DNA of 64,000 nucleotides. Origin: Hymenobacter sublimis (GTDB taxonomy: Bacteria > Bacteroidota > Bacteroidia > Cytophagales > Hymenobacteraceae). Both the position numbers and the translations under genes were made by a program. Positions 44,569-54,241 of the stretch are shown here, in pieces; the first letter of the stretch is position 1; each line of letters opens with the position of its first letter. The notes below the pieces were generated by a model. That model worked only from the letters and a program-made list of their open reading frames with translations, ran no database searches and was not told the origin of the DNA. Where the stretch lies: assembly GCF_023101345.1 (NCBI RefSeq), contig NZ_CP095848.1:4242001-4306000 (forward strand), read 5' to 3'.

Positions 44569-45276
44569 ATGACCGACCTGACCGATCAAGTAGCCATTGT
44601 TACGGGTGCCAGCCGCGGCATCGGCCGCGCTACGGCCCTGCTGCTGGCCCTGCAGGGTGCCAAAGTGGTGGCCGTGGCCCGCAGCGCTGAGGAACTGGAA
44701 GAGCTTAACACCAAAACCCAGGGCCTGGCCATTCCGGCCGATGTGGCCGATGAGGCCGACGCCGACCATGTGGTGGCGGAAACGCTGAGCCGCTTCGGCC
44801 GCCTCGACATTCTGGTGTGCAATGCCGGTGTAGGCTCGTTTAACCTGCTGGAAAACATGGAGTCGGCGGAGTGGGACCGGATATTTGATGTGAACGTGAA
44901 GGGCACCTTCCTGATGTGCAAGGCCGTGGTGCCCCACTTCAAGGCCCAGGGCCACGGCCACGTGGTAGCCATTGCCTCTGATGTAGCCCGCCGCACCTTT
45001 GAGCACGGCACCGTATACGGGGCTAGCAAATCGGCCCAAGATGCGCTGCTGGGCTCCTTGCGTAAGGAAGTGCGGCCCCACGGCGTGAAAGTCAGCACCA
45101 TCTACCCCGGCCTGGTTGATACTTATTTCAACGAGTCGAAGCCCGGCGGCGTGGAAGCGGAGAAAACCCACCTCAAGCCCTCCGACGTGGCCCAAGCCGT
45201 GCGCTACGTGCTGGAAGCTCCGGCCCACGTGGTGGTTGACGAACTGATGCTGCACCCCATAACTCAGGAGTGGTGA
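44569..45276 (+). CDS. SDR-family NAD(P)-dependent oxidoreductase
   Basis: 235 residues from the ATG at 44569 (MTDLTDQVAIVTGASRGIGR). The Rossmann motif TGASRGIG, the NAG motif in LVCNAGVGS, and the active-site YxxxK in VYGASKSAQDAL are present, with AIASDVARR carrying the catalytic serine. It is a classical short-chain dehydrogenase, close to 3-ketoacyl-ACP reductase-like proteins. Its substrate is unknown; the position between two GH13 genes could be chance. Its stop codon lies in a perfect 40-bp inverted repeat. Confidence 0.93.
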   Translation: MTDLTDQVAIVTGASRGIGRATALLLALQGAKVVAVARSAEELEELNTKTQGLAIPADVADEADADHVVAETLSRFGRLDILVCNAGVGSFNLLENMESAEWDRIFDVNVKGTFLMCKAVVPHFKAQGHGHVVAIASDVARRTFEHGTVYGASKSAQDALLGSLRKEVRPHGVKVSTIYPGLVDTYFNESKPGGVEAEKTHLKPSDVAQAVRYVLEAPAHVVVDELMLHPITQEW

Positions 45277-45375
45277 AATAGTGAGCTGGTGAACGGGTGA
45301 GTTTAATGTTCGGCTGGCGCGTTGGTGCACCGATAGAACATTAAACTCACCCGTTCACCAGCTCACTATTTCACC
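45272..45375. repeat. GTGA-rich element, locus 6: perfect 40-bp inverted repeat over the SDR stop codon
   Basis: The left arm (45272-45311) and right arm (45336-45375) are exact reverse complements over 40 bp with a 24-nt loop. The arms are GTGAAATAGTGAGC-type GTGA units. The SDR stop TGA (45274-45276) is part of the left arm, and the right arm ends 20 bp before the next gene. The transcript would form a very stable hairpin. Confidence 0.93.
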
Positions 45376-45395
45376 ATTTCCTACCTTGCTCTTGT

Positions 45396-47243
45396 ATGAA
45401 ACTACTGCTACTTCCCGTGGCGGCCCTTTCCGCGGGGCTGGCTCTTCTTTCGCCTTCTCTTTCGACTGCGCCTACCCCTGTGCCCGTGGCTGACCTTCTT
45501 CCTCCTTCGGATCCCAACACCACTGACGAACAACCCCAGGATCATAAGCTGGTGATTTACCAGTTGATGACGCGCCTGTTCGGCAACAAAACGGCCGTGA
45601 ACAAGCCTTACGGCACGCTCCAGGAGAACGGCGTGGGCAAGTTCAACGACATCAACAACACGGCCCTGCAGGCCATCCGGAAGATGGGGGCCTCGCACGT
45701 GTGGTTTACCGGCGTGCTGGAGCACGCCACCATGACCGATTACACCAAGCACGGCATTGCCCTCGACGACGCCGACGTGGTGAAAGGCCGCGCCGGTTCG
45801 CCCTACGCCATCAAGGACTACTACGACGTGGACCCCGACCTGGCCGTGAACGTCAAGAACCGCATGCAGGAGTTCGAGGCCCTGGTCAAGCGCACCCACG
45901 ACAACAACCTCAAAGTCATTATCGACTTCATTCCCAACCACGTAGCCCGTACTTACAAGTCGGATGCGCGGCCCAAGGGAGTGGTTGATTTGGGGGAGAA
46001 GGACAACACAACCAAAGCCTTCCTACCCAATAACAACTTCTACTACCTGCCCGGCAAGTCGTTTGTGGTGCCGGCCGGCTACAATCCGCTGGGCCCGCTA
46101 ACTGGCCCGCGCGAAGACAAGAAGTTTCAGGAAGTGCCCGCCAAAGCTACCGGCAACGACGTGTTTTCGGAGGCGCCCAAGGTGGACGACTGGTTTGAAA
46201 CCATCAAGCTCAACTACGGCGTCGACTACCAGAACGGCCGCGCCAAGCACTTCACGCCTACCCCGGATACCTGGCTGAAGATGCGCGACATCCTTATCTT
46301 CTGGACCAAGAAGAACGTAGACGGCTTCCGCTGCGACATGGCCGAAATGGTGCCCGTAGAGTTCTGGGCCTGGGTGATTCCGGAGCTGAAGAAGGTAAAC
46401 CCCAACCTGATTTTTATTGGGGAAGCCTACGACGCCAAAACCTACCGGATGTACATCGAGCAGGGCCACTTCGACTACCTGTATGATAAAGTAGGCCTTT
46501 ACGACGGCCTGCGCCGCCTCATGCGTGGCGAGGGCACCACCGACGATATCACCAAGGTTTGGAAGGAGGAAAGCCGCGGCTTCTCGGGCCACATGCTGCG
46601 CTTCCTGGAAAACCACGACGAGCAGCGCATTGCCTCCAAAGACTTTGCCGGCAACCCCCGGGCTGCCATTCCGGCCATGACGGTGTCGGCTACCCTGGCT
46701 ACGGGCCCGGTAATGCTGTACTTCGGGCAGGATGTGGGCGAGCCGGCCCACGGCTCGGAAGGCTTCTCGGGCGAGGACGGCCGCACGACCATCTTCGACT
46801 ACTGGGGCGTACCGGAGCACCAGAAATGGATGAACGGCGGCAAGTTCGACGGGGGCAAGCTCAGCACCGAGCAGAAGCAGCTGCAGGATTTTTACGTGCG
46901 CTTGCTTACCCTCAGCAGCCAGAGCGAGGCCATCCGCCGGGGCCGTTTCTATGAGCTACAGGACGCCAACAACCTCGATGCCCAGTACAACCAGCGCCAG
47001 CTCTACACCTACCTGCGCTTCACCGACAAGCAGCGCCTGCTCATCGTGGCCAACTTCAGCCCCGACAAAACCTACCGGCCTACCCTGCGCCTGCCCAAGG
47101 AAGCTCTGCAGCTGATGGGCCTTGAGGCCTCGCAGTTCTACACCTACACTGAGCTACTCAACCAGGCCCCACCCGTGGAAACGCTCAACCTGACCCTGGC
47201 CCCGCAGAGCGCCTACATCTTCGAAATCAAGCCGAAAAAGTAG
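45396..47243 (+). CDS. GH13 alpha-amylase-family enzyme, secreted
   Basis: 615 residues with a signal peptide (LLLPVAALSAGLALLSPSLS). GH13 regions: FIPNHVAR (I), DGFRCDMAEM with nucleophile Asp314 (II), IFIGEAYD with acid/base Glu343 (III), and FLENHDEQR with Asp408 (IV), where Glu-Asn-His-Asp replaces the usual LDNHD. A C-terminal beta domain closes at ~615 (QSAYIFEIKPKK). It should hydrolyse alpha-1,4-glucans or act as a glucosyltransferase in the periplasm. It is followed by the MFS carrier, 100 bp downstream. Confidence 0.93.
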   Translation: MKLLLLPVAALSAGLALLSPSLSTAPTPVPVADLLPPSDPNTTDEQPQDHKLVIYQLMTRLFGNKTAVNKPYGTLQENGVGKFNDINNTALQAIRKMGASHVWFTGVLEHATMTDYTKHGIALDDADVVKGRAGSPYAIKDYYDVDPDLAVNVKNRMQEFEALVKRTHDNNLKVIIDFIPNHVARTYKSDARPKGVVDLGEKDNTTKAFLPNNNFYYLPGKSFVVPAGYNPLGPLTGPREDKKFQEVPAKATGNDVFSEAPKVDDWFETIKLNYGVDYQNGRAKHFTPTPDTWLKMRDILIFWTKKNVDGFRCDMAEMVPVEFWAWVIPELKKVNPNLIFIGEAYDAKTYRMYIEQGHFDYLYDKVGLYDGLRRLMRGEGTTDDITKVWKEESRGFSGHMLRFLENHDEQRIASKDFAGNPRAAIPAMTVSATLATGPVMLYFGQDVGEPAHGSEGFSGEDGRTTIFDYWGVPEHQKWMNGGKFDGGKLSTEQKQLQDFYVRLLTLSSQSEAIRRGRFYELQDANNLDAQYNQRQLYTYLRFTDKQRLLIVANFSPDKTYRPTLRLPKEALQLMGLEASQFYTYTELLNQAPPVETLNLTLAPQSAYIFEIKPKK

Positions 47244-47343
47244 AACTCAGAACGTAGCTTGTAGAGCTTAGAAATATTTCTAACATTCTAAGCATTAAGT
47301 TCTGATTTCTAAGTCTTTACTACCTATTCTAACCTCCCACCGT

Positions 47344-48759
47344 ATGGCTACCAGCGTAGCGGCCGCTCCCACCGGCACCCACGAAAAACCCCGCCTGAGC
47401 TTCTGGCAAATCTGGAATATGAGCTTCGGCTTCCTGGGCATTCAGTTTGGCTTTGCTCTCCAGAACGCTAACGTCAGCCGCATTTTTGAAACGCTGGGCG
47501 GCACCGAAATAGCCTTGTATTGGCTGGCCGCCCCCCTAACGGGTATGCTGGTTCAGCCCATTATCGGCTACATGTCGGACCGCACCTGGAGCCCGCGCTG
47601 GGGCCGGCGGCGGCCGTTCTTTCTGATCGGGGCTATTCTGGCCTCCCTGGCCCTGTTTGTGATGCCCAATGTGTCGGCGTTGTGGATGGCAGTAGGCATG
47701 CTTTGGATCATGGATTCCAGCATCAACATCAGCATGGAGCCCTTCCGGGCCTTGGTAGGCGACTTGCTGCCCGGCGACCAGCGCACGACGGGCTTTGCAG
47801 CGCAAACGTTTTTTATTGGGGTAGGAGCCGTGGTAGCGTCGTCGCTGCCCTGGATGTTTACCAACTGGTTTGGCATTGCTAATACGGCCCCCGCCGGCCA
47901 AATCCCGCCTTCCGTGAAATACTCCTTTTACATTGGGGGAGTAGCCTTTTTCTCGGCGGTGCTCTGGACGGTGCTTACCACTAAAGAGTACCCCCCGGCT
48001 GACCTGGCCGAGTTTGAGGCGGAGAAGCGCCGCACGGCCGGCATTGCCAACGGATTCCGGGAGTCGTTTGCCGGCATCTTCCACATGCCCAAAACAATGG
48101 CCCAACTGGCTATTGTACAGTTCTTTTCCTGGCTGGCGCTGTTCTCGATGTGGATTTACACCACGCCGGCCGTTACCAGCCACATCTACCACACCACGGA
48201 TGCTACCTCGAAGGTTTATAATGAAGGCGCCGACTGGGTAGGCGTTTGCTTTGCAGTGTACAACGGCATATCGGCAGTGGCGGCCTTGTTGCTGCCGGTT
48301 ATTGCCCGCGCTACCAGCCGCCGGGTTACTCACTTGCTGTGCCTCATGGCGGGCGGTTTGGGCCTGATTTCCATCTATTTTATTCAGGACCCCAAGCTGC
48401 TGCTGCTGTCTATGGTAGGCGTGGGGTTTGCCTGGGCTTCCATTCTGAGCGTGCCATACGCCATGCTGGCCGGGGCCCTGCCCGCCAACAAAATGGGCTA
48501 CTATATGGGCGTGTTCAACTTCTTCATCGTTATTCCACAGGTAGTGGCGGGGCTTATTTTAGGCTTCTTTACCAAAAACATTTTTGGCGGCGAATCCGTG
48601 TACACGCTTATCGTAGGGGGCGTTTCGATGATTATTGCCGGGGTGCTGACGCTAATTGTGCACGACTCCGACGAGGTACGCCTGCCCGCTGACGCCGCTG
48701 ACTTACGGGCTCCTTCGCCTGCCTACGATGCGCCCCTAGAAACCGACCCGCGGGTGTAA
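47344..48759 (+). CDS. MFS sugar transporter, SLC45/GPH-like (maltose or sucrose type)
   Basis: 471 residues, twelve membrane helices. The loop GYMSDRTWSPRWGRRRPFFL is the SLC45 form of the MFS signature, and the opening FWQIWNMSFGFLGIQFGFAL is typical of bacterial sucrose/maltose:proton symporters. It would carry maltose or maltodextrin across the inner membrane after periplasmic cleavage by the two GH13 enzymes. No phosphotransferase or ABC alternative is present nearby. The substrate is inferred from context. Confidence 0.92.
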   Translation: MATSVAAAPTGTHEKPRLSFWQIWNMSFGFLGIQFGFALQNANVSRIFETLGGTEIALYWLAAPLTGMLVQPIIGYMSDRTWSPRWGRRRPFFLIGAILASLALFVMPNVSALWMAVGMLWIMDSSINISMEPFRALVGDLLPGDQRTTGFAAQTFFIGVGAVVASSLPWMFTNWFGIANTAPAGQIPPSVKYSFYIGGVAFFSAVLWTVLTTKEYPPADLAEFEAEKRRTAGIANGFRESFAGIFHMPKTMAQLAIVQFFSWLALFSMWIYTTPAVTSHIYHTTDATSKVYNEGADWVGVCFAVYNGISAVAALLLPVIARATSRRVTHLLCLMAGGLGLISIYFIQDPKLLLLSMVGVGFAWASILSVPYAMLAGALPANKMGYYMGVFNFFIVIPQVVAGLILGFFTKNIFGGESVYTLIVGGVSMIIAGVLTLIVHDSDEVRLPADAADLRAPSPAYDAPLETDPRV

Positions 48760-48994
48760 CCCCACCTGGCTCGTTTCTTACCAGCAGCCTTCGCCCTTAC
48801 CGGCGGGGGCTGTTGCCTTTTAGGGGCTGCTGATTCGGCTGCCGGGCCTCCGTATTAGTACGCAACTGGCCGCGCGCAAAAATCCGCATTTAACCGGCAA
48901 CGGCTACCCAGCCTCTTGTCGTATTCCTTAGTCGCGCCACGTCTTTGCATTTCCTTTCCCAACCCCGTGGCTTGCCCTGACCTTCTCGCTGCGT

Positions 48995-50092
48995 ATGGTG
49001 TTTCCTGTAATCTTCTTCGGCCTGTTTTTCGGGATATACGCCTTTATACTAGTGCTGCTGGTGTGGCCGCGCCGCCGGCTGGTACCGCCCGCCAACCGTC
49101 CGCGCGTGAGCATCCTGATTGCCGCCCGCAACGAAGAGGCTACCATCATTCGCTGCCTTACGGCCCTAACCAAGCTAAACTACCCAGCCGAGCAGCTGGA
49201 AATTCTTATCGGCGACGATGCTTCCACGGACAACACGGCAGCCATCATCGAGCAATTCATTGCCGACAAGCCCCAGTTTCGGCTCCTTTCTGTTCGGCAC
49301 CGTTTGGGCATGGCCCGGGGCAAGAGCAACGCCCTGGCCCACCTCTGCCGCGCCGCCACCGCCGACTACCTCCTGTTCACCGACGCCGACATGGCTCTGC
49401 ACCCCGATTGGGTCCAGACCATGCTGGCCGCCGCGCCCGCGGGCGTAGGTATTGTAACGGGCATCACCACCGCCGAGGGCAACCTTTTCGGGCGCCTGCA
49501 GGGCCTGGACTGGCTGTTTGGCCTGAGCTTGATTCGGGTGCTGACGGATATGGGGCTACCCATCACGGCCGTAGGTAACAACATGCTCGTGACCAGGGCC
49601 GCTTATGAGTCTATTGGTGGGTACGAGGCACTAGCCTTCAGCATCACCGAAGATTTGCAGCTGTTTGAGAAGGTAGTGGCGCAGGGGTGGGGCTACCGCA
49701 ACATCATTGCTCCCAGCGCCTTGGGTATTTCGGTGGCCCAACCCACCTTGTATTGCCTGCTGCACCAGCGCAAGCGCTGGATGAAGGGAGCCGTGCGCCT
49801 ACCCTGGCAGCTCACGTTGCTGTTCAGCTCCTACAGCCTGTTTTATACGGTACTGGGGTGGCCGGGCCTGCTGCCCCTGGGTACGGTGGGGGCGTTGTAC
49901 GCGGCGAAAGTGGCGTGCCAGACGCTTTACCTGGCCATTACGTTGCGCCAAGCCGGGCACCGCGAGAACCTGGCCGTGCTGGTGCTCTACGACGTGTATC
50001 TGCTGTTTATGTCGCTGGCGGTGCTGGTGTACACCTGGTGGCCATCAGCTATTCAGTGGAAGGAGCGGCGTTACCGCTGGGCTGAAGGGTAG
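48995..50092 (+). CDS. Membrane glycosyltransferase family 2
   Basis: 365 residues. An N-terminal helix precedes the GT2 domain (RVSILIAARNEEATIIRCLT, IGDDASTDNT), with DxD-like TDADM, the acceptor motif SITEDLQLF and the QRKRW motif in HQRKRWMKGA. Two C-terminal helices follow. This is the processive-type GT2 layout used for polysaccharide or lipid glycosylation at the inner membrane. It is not clustered with other glycan genes here, so the product is unknown. Confidence 0.92.
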   Translation: MVFPVIFFGLFFGIYAFILVLLVWPRRRLVPPANRPRVSILIAARNEEATIIRCLTALTKLNYPAEQLEILIGDDASTDNTAAIIEQFIADKPQFRLLSVRHRLGMARGKSNALAHLCRAATADYLLFTDADMALHPDWVQTMLAAAPAGVGIVTGITTAEGNLFGRLQGLDWLFGLSLIRVLTDMGLPITAVGNNMLVTRAAYESIGGYEALAFSITEDLQLFEKVVAQGWGYRNIIAPSALGISVAQPTLYCLLHQRKRWMKGAVRLPWQLTLLFSSYSLFYTVLGWPGLLPLGTVGALYAAKVACQTLYLAITLRQAGHRENLAVLVLYDVYLLFMSLAVLVYTWWPSAIQWKERRYRWAEG

Positions 50093-50096
50093 GGGC

Positions 50097-50504
50097 TTAC
50101 TGACCGGACTGCAGCCACTGTTGGGCGGGCATTTCCTCGGTGAATACCTCTACCTGCGCATCGTCTTGGCCTGTCTGGGCAAACTCAATCAGGCGTGGCC
50201 GCAGGATGTCGGCGTGGAAGGGGGTAGTCAGGTAAGCCAACCGCCGCGTGACACCGGGCAGGGCACTGCGCATTTGCGCCCGAAAATCTTCCAGCACCCA
50301 TTGTAAATCTGCCGGCTCTGCCAACCCCCGGCTCCGCAAATCAATCAGCCAGTGCGCGGCCTGGTGCTGCCGCGCCAGCTCCAGCGCCGCCTGGTACCCG
50401 GCCCGGTGCTCGGCGGAGGTAGCGGCCCGCGTCCAGCGCATAATCAGCAGGCGCAAGTCCGAGCGGTAGGACAGGCGGAGGTAGTCGGTTTCAGTGAGCA
50501 GCAT
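50097..50504 (-). CDS. Hypothetical SpoIIAA/STAS-like protein
   Basis: 135 residues from the ATG at 50504 (MLLTETDYLRLSYRSDLRLL). The pattern strand - helix - strand - LIDLRSRGL is like SpoIIAA-type or 'DUF' proteins common in Bacteroidota, often described as STAS/SpoIIAA-like. It converges on the GT2 gene with only a few bases between stops. No catalytic motif is visible and no function is claimed. Confidence 0.7.
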   Translation of the reverse strand: MLLTETDYLRLSYRSDLRLLIMRWTRAATSAEHRAGYQAALELARQHQAAHWLIDLRSRGLAEPADLQWVLEDFRAQMRSALPGVTRRLAYLTTPFHADILRPRLIEFAQTGQDDAQVEVFTEEMPAQQWLQSGQ

Positions 50505-50953
50505 ACAGAGGGGAAGAGAAACGAAGGTACTGCCGCTAAGGCAAACCGGCACTTTATCTAACCAACTTTGTGGGCTTCTGTTTGCCTATGCGGCAGGTCC
50601 GCCAGCTCGCCTACACCGGCGGCTAGCGGCCTCACTGGGCTTGCCGGCTCCGCTGGTTTCGCGGGTTGGTTCTGGGTAGCTTTACTAGTACTGATGTAGG
50701 AGTGCCCCCCCGATAGGAGTTCTTATATACCCGCCGTGTTAGATGTAAGAACGATGTGGCGCTAGAGCTACAACGGGCCTTGGCGCAGCCACTGGGCCGG
50801 AGCCTACCGTGTCGGAGCTTCGGGCGGGGCAATGGTTTGATGCAGATGCGGCCGGAGCAGCACCGACTTTTTTCGTGCAGCCCGCTCGCGCTGAAATTGT
50901 CTTTCGGCGCGTAACTTACGGTTCGCATTCATCTCACTCCTTTTTTCTTCTTA
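50505..50953. other. Intergenic region upstream of the M16 peptidase gene
   Basis: 449 bp without a gene. A TAGCTTTA sequence at 50677-50684 is one base from the -7 consensus; otherwise nothing clear. Confidence 0.45.
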
Positions 50954-53900
50954 ATGACTCGCAACCAGTTGTTGCTGCTTGGCCTGGGGGCCTCGCTGGC
51001 GTTCCAGTCGGCTCAGGCGCAGCAGAAGCCTGCCACCAAGCCCGCTACCGTTACCAAAGCTCCGGCAGCTACGGCTGGCGGCGCCCGCCTCGTGGAGAAA
51101 GTAACCCGCAAAGGTTCCGAGGTAGTAATTCCTTACGAGAAGTACGTGCTGCCCAACGGCCTGACGGTTATCGTGACCGAAGACCACTCCGACCCCTTGG
51201 TGCACGTAGACGTGACCTACCACGTGGGTTCGGCCCGGGAGCAGATTGGCAAGTCGGGCTTTGCCCACTTCTTTGAGCACATGATGTTCCAGGGCTCCGA
51301 CCACGTAGCCGACGAGCAGCACTTCAAAACGGTAACGGCCGCCGGCGGTACCCTCAACGGCTCCACCAACCGCGACCGGACCAACTACTACGAAACCGTA
51401 CCGAGCAACCAGCTAGAGACGGCCCTGTGGTTGGAAGCCGACCGCATGGGCTTTTTGCTGGATGCCGTAACGCAGCCGAAGTTCGAAAACCAGCGCTCTA
51501 CGGTGAAAAACGAGCGGGGCCAGAACTACGACAACCGGCCTTATGGCCTGGCGTCGGAAAACGTGTCGCGCACGCTCTACCCCTACGGCCACCCGTATTC
51601 CTGGATGACCATCGGCTACCTCGAAGACCTGGACCGCTCCAACGTCGACGACCTGAAGAACTTCTTCCTGCGCTGGTACGGCCCCAACAACGCGACCCTC
51701 ACCGTGGGCGGCGACGTGAAGCCCCAGGACGTGGTGCGCCTGGCCGAGAAGTACTTCGGCCCCATCAGCAAAGGTCCGGCCGTGGCCGCCCAGAAGCTGC
51801 CCGCTCCCAAGCTCACCCAGGACCGCTACGTAAGCTACACGGACAACGTGCGCTTCCCGATGCTGCAGATGGTGTTCCCGACGGTGCCCAACGGCCACCC
51901 CGATGAGTACGCCCTCGAAGCACTGTCCGAAATCATCGGCCAGGGCAAAAATTCCCTACTCTACAAAAACCTGATTAAGCCTCAGCAGGCTTTGCAGGCC
52001 CAAGCCTACAACAACTCCTCGGAGCTTTCCGGCGAGTTTACTATGGTGACGCTGCCCTTCCCCGGCAAAGGCCTCGACAGCTTGGAAAGCCAGGTGCGTC
52101 GCACGTTGGCCGAGTTTGAGCGCACCGGCGCCACCGCCGAGCAGGTAGCCCGTTTCAAGGCTAGCACCGAGGCGCAGGTAGTGAACAGCCTGGCCAGCGT
52201 GAGCGGCAAGGTAAGCCAGCTAGCTGCCAACCAAACGTACTTTGGCAACCCCAACCGCCTGCCCGAGGAGCTCAAGCGCCTGCGCGCCGTGACGCCCGCC
52301 GAGGTAAACCGGGTGTATAACCAGTACATCAAAGGCAAGAAGGCCGTGATTCTGAGCGTATTGCCCAAGACGGGCGGCGCCCCGGCCAAACCCGACAACT
52401 ACACGGTATCGAAGGAAGGCTACCAGGCCCCCGACTACGGTTACGCGGGCCTGACCTACGTAAAGCCAACCGATACCTTCGACCGGAGCAAGCAGCCCAA
52501 AGCGGGTACTAACCCCGTGGTGCAAGTGCCGCAGGTGTGGCAGTCGTCCCTGGATAACGGCCTGCGCCTGATGGGCACCCGCAACGCCGAAATTCCGACG
52601 GCAACGATTCTGCTGACCATCCGGGGTGGCCACCGCCTGGAGCAAACCGACCCCAACAAGGCCGGTATTGCCGCCCTGACGGCCAGCATGCTGAACGAAG
52701 GCACGGAGAAGTACACGTCGGAGCAGTTTAGCTCTGAGCTTGATAAGCTGGGTAGCACCATCCGCGTTTCGGCTGGCGAAGACAACACGACCATCTACGT
52801 GCAGAGCCTGACCAAGAACCTGCCCGCTACCATGAAGCTGCTGGAAGAGCGCCTGCTCCGCCCGCGCTTCGATGCCGCCGACTTCGCCCGTATCAAGAAG
52901 CAGACCCTGGAGGGCATTGCCAACCAGAGCACCCAGCCGGTGGTTATTGCCGACAAAACGTTTGCCCGCCTGATTTACGGTCCGGCTAACATCATGAACG
53001 TGCCTTCCAGCGGCACCACGGCCACCGTTACTGGCCTGACCCTGGACGACGTGAAGCAGTTCTACCAGCAGAACTACGCGCCCAACGTGAGCTACCTGGT
53101 GGCCGTGGGCGACGTGGATCAGGCGACGCTCACCAACCAGACGGCCTTCCTGAAAAACTGGCAGAAAAAGGATGTTCGTCTGCCCGCCAGCGCCCAGGCC
53201 ACGCAGCCCGATAAAACCCGCATCTACTTCGTGAACAAGGACGGAGCTGCCCAGTCGGAAATTCGGGTGGGCTACCTTACCCCGCTCACTTATGATGCCA
53301 CCGGCGACTTCTATCGCGCCTACCTCTCCAACTACATCCTGGGTGGGGCCTTCAACTCCCGCATCAACCTGAACCTGCGCGAGGATAAAGGTTACACCTA
53401 CGGGGCCCGCTCGGGCTTCCAGGGCTCGCGCTACGTGGGCCCGTACACGGCTAGCGCCGGCGTGCGCGCCGATGCTACGGCGGCCTCGGTAAAGGAGTTC
53501 ATGAAGGAAATCCAGAACTACCGCAACGGCATCACCGACGAAGAACTGCAGTTCCTGCAGGCTTCCGTGGGCCAGAGCGATGCCCTGCGCTACGAAACCG
53601 GCCAGCAAAAAGCGGCCTTCCTCTCGCGCCTGCTGGAGTACGATCTGTCGAAAGACTACGTGCAGCAACAGAGCACCATCCTGAAAAACCTGAAGAAGGA
53701 GGATGTGCAAGGCATTGCCCAGAAGTACCTGCCCGCCGATAACATGTACATCGTGGTAGTAGGCGACCGGGCGAAGTCCTTCCCCGGCCTCTCGGAGTTG
53801 GGCTACGAGGTAGTAGAACTGGATGCCGATGGCAACCGCGTGGCGGCTCCCGCCGCCGCTACCCCGACTGCACCAGCGGTTAGCGTAACCCCGCCGGCCG

Positions 53901-53989
53901 AGAATGAGAAGATGAAAATCAAGACCAAAGACGCCGACGGTAAAAAGGAAAAGCGCAAAGCCAAGAAGGACAAAGAGGACACCAAGTAA
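50954..53989 (+). CDS. M16-family zinc metallopeptidase, two-domain
   Basis: 1011 residues with a signal peptide (AQA at ~20-22). The first half has the inverted zinc motif HFFEH: His105, catalytic Glu108, His109 (FAHFFEHMMFQGSDH), and an ENQRSTVKNERGQ segment that supplies the third ligand. The second half repeats the fold (from ~515) without the motif, as in pitrilysin-like enzymes where it shapes the chamber. A lysine-rich tail (KDADGKKEKRKAKKDKED) ends the protein. It degrades peptides in the periplasm or at the surface. A strong terminator follows. Confidence 0.95.
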   Translation: MTRNQLLLLGLGASLAFQSAQAQQKPATKPATVTKAPAATAGGARLVEKVTRKGSEVVIPYEKYVLPNGLTVIVTEDHSDPLVHVDVTYHVGSAREQIGKSGFAHFFEHMMFQGSDHVADEQHFKTVTAAGGTLNGSTNRDRTNYYETVPSNQLETALWLEADRMGFLLDAVTQPKFENQRSTVKNERGQNYDNRPYGLASENVSRTLYPYGHPYSWMTIGYLEDLDRSNVDDLKNFFLRWYGPNNATLTVGGDVKPQDVVRLAEKYFGPISKGPAVAAQKLPAPKLTQDRYVSYTDNVRFPMLQMVFPTVPNGHPDEYALEALSEIIGQGKNSLLYKNLIKPQQALQAQAYNNSSELSGEFTMVTLPFPGKGLDSLESQVRRTLAEFERTGATAEQVARFKASTEAQVVNSLASVSGKVSQLAANQTYFGNPNRLPEELKRLRAVTPAEVNRVYNQYIKGKKAVILSVLPKTGGAPAKPDNYTVSKEGYQAPDYGYAGLTYVKPTDTFDRSKQPKAGTNPVVQVPQVWQSSLDNGLRLMGTRNAEIPTATILLTIRGGHRLEQTDPNKAGIAALTASMLNEGTEKYTSEQFSSELDKLGSTIRVSAGEDNTTIYVQSLTKNLPATMKLLEERLLRPRFDAADFARIKKQTLEGIANQSTQPVVIADKTFARLIYGPANIMNVPSSGTTATVTGLTLDDVKQFYQQNYAPNVSYLVAVGDVDQATLTNQTAFLKNWQKKDVRLPASAQATQPDKTRIYFVNKDGAAQSEIRVGYLTPLTYDATGDFYRAYLSNYILGGAFNSRINLNLREDKGYTYGARSGFQGSRYVGPYTASAGVRADATAASVKEFMKEIQNYRNGITDEELQFLQASVGQSDALRYETGQQKAAFLSRLLEYDLSKDYVQQQSTILKNLKKEDVQGIAQKYLPADNMYIVVVGDRAKSFPGLSELGYEVVELDADGNRVAAPAAATPTAPAVSVTPPAENEKMKIKTKDADGKKEKRKAKKDKEDTK

Positions 53990-54011
53990 TCCTCGCTTTT
54001 CCATCCTACTC

Positions 54012-54044
54012 AAAAGCCCGGATCCATTGGATTCGGGCTTTTTT
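54012..54044 (+). terminator. Rho-independent terminator of the M16 gene
   Basis: AAAAGCCCGGATCC (54012-54025) pairs with GGATTCGGGCTTTT (54029-54042) with one G-U pair, followed by more T. Confidence 0.88.
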
Positions 54045-54241
54045 GATGCTGCCTCTCACCCGTGGTACCATGCCCTAGCGCAGTAGTAGGTAGTTGCGCT
54101 GAGTAGCGCAGCCGTCAAAGGCACCCACCAGTGGGTGCCTTGTTGGTTTACGGAACCTCTTGCCTAGTTCCGCGTGTAGCGTACATGCAGCCGCCGGGCG
54201 AAATACGTATCTTTCCCAAGCCCATATGAGGCGGCAAACCT

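Noticed and set aside
52220..54013. A 597-codon minus-strand frame
   Set aside because: It lies wholly opposite the M16 peptidase and has no family likeness.
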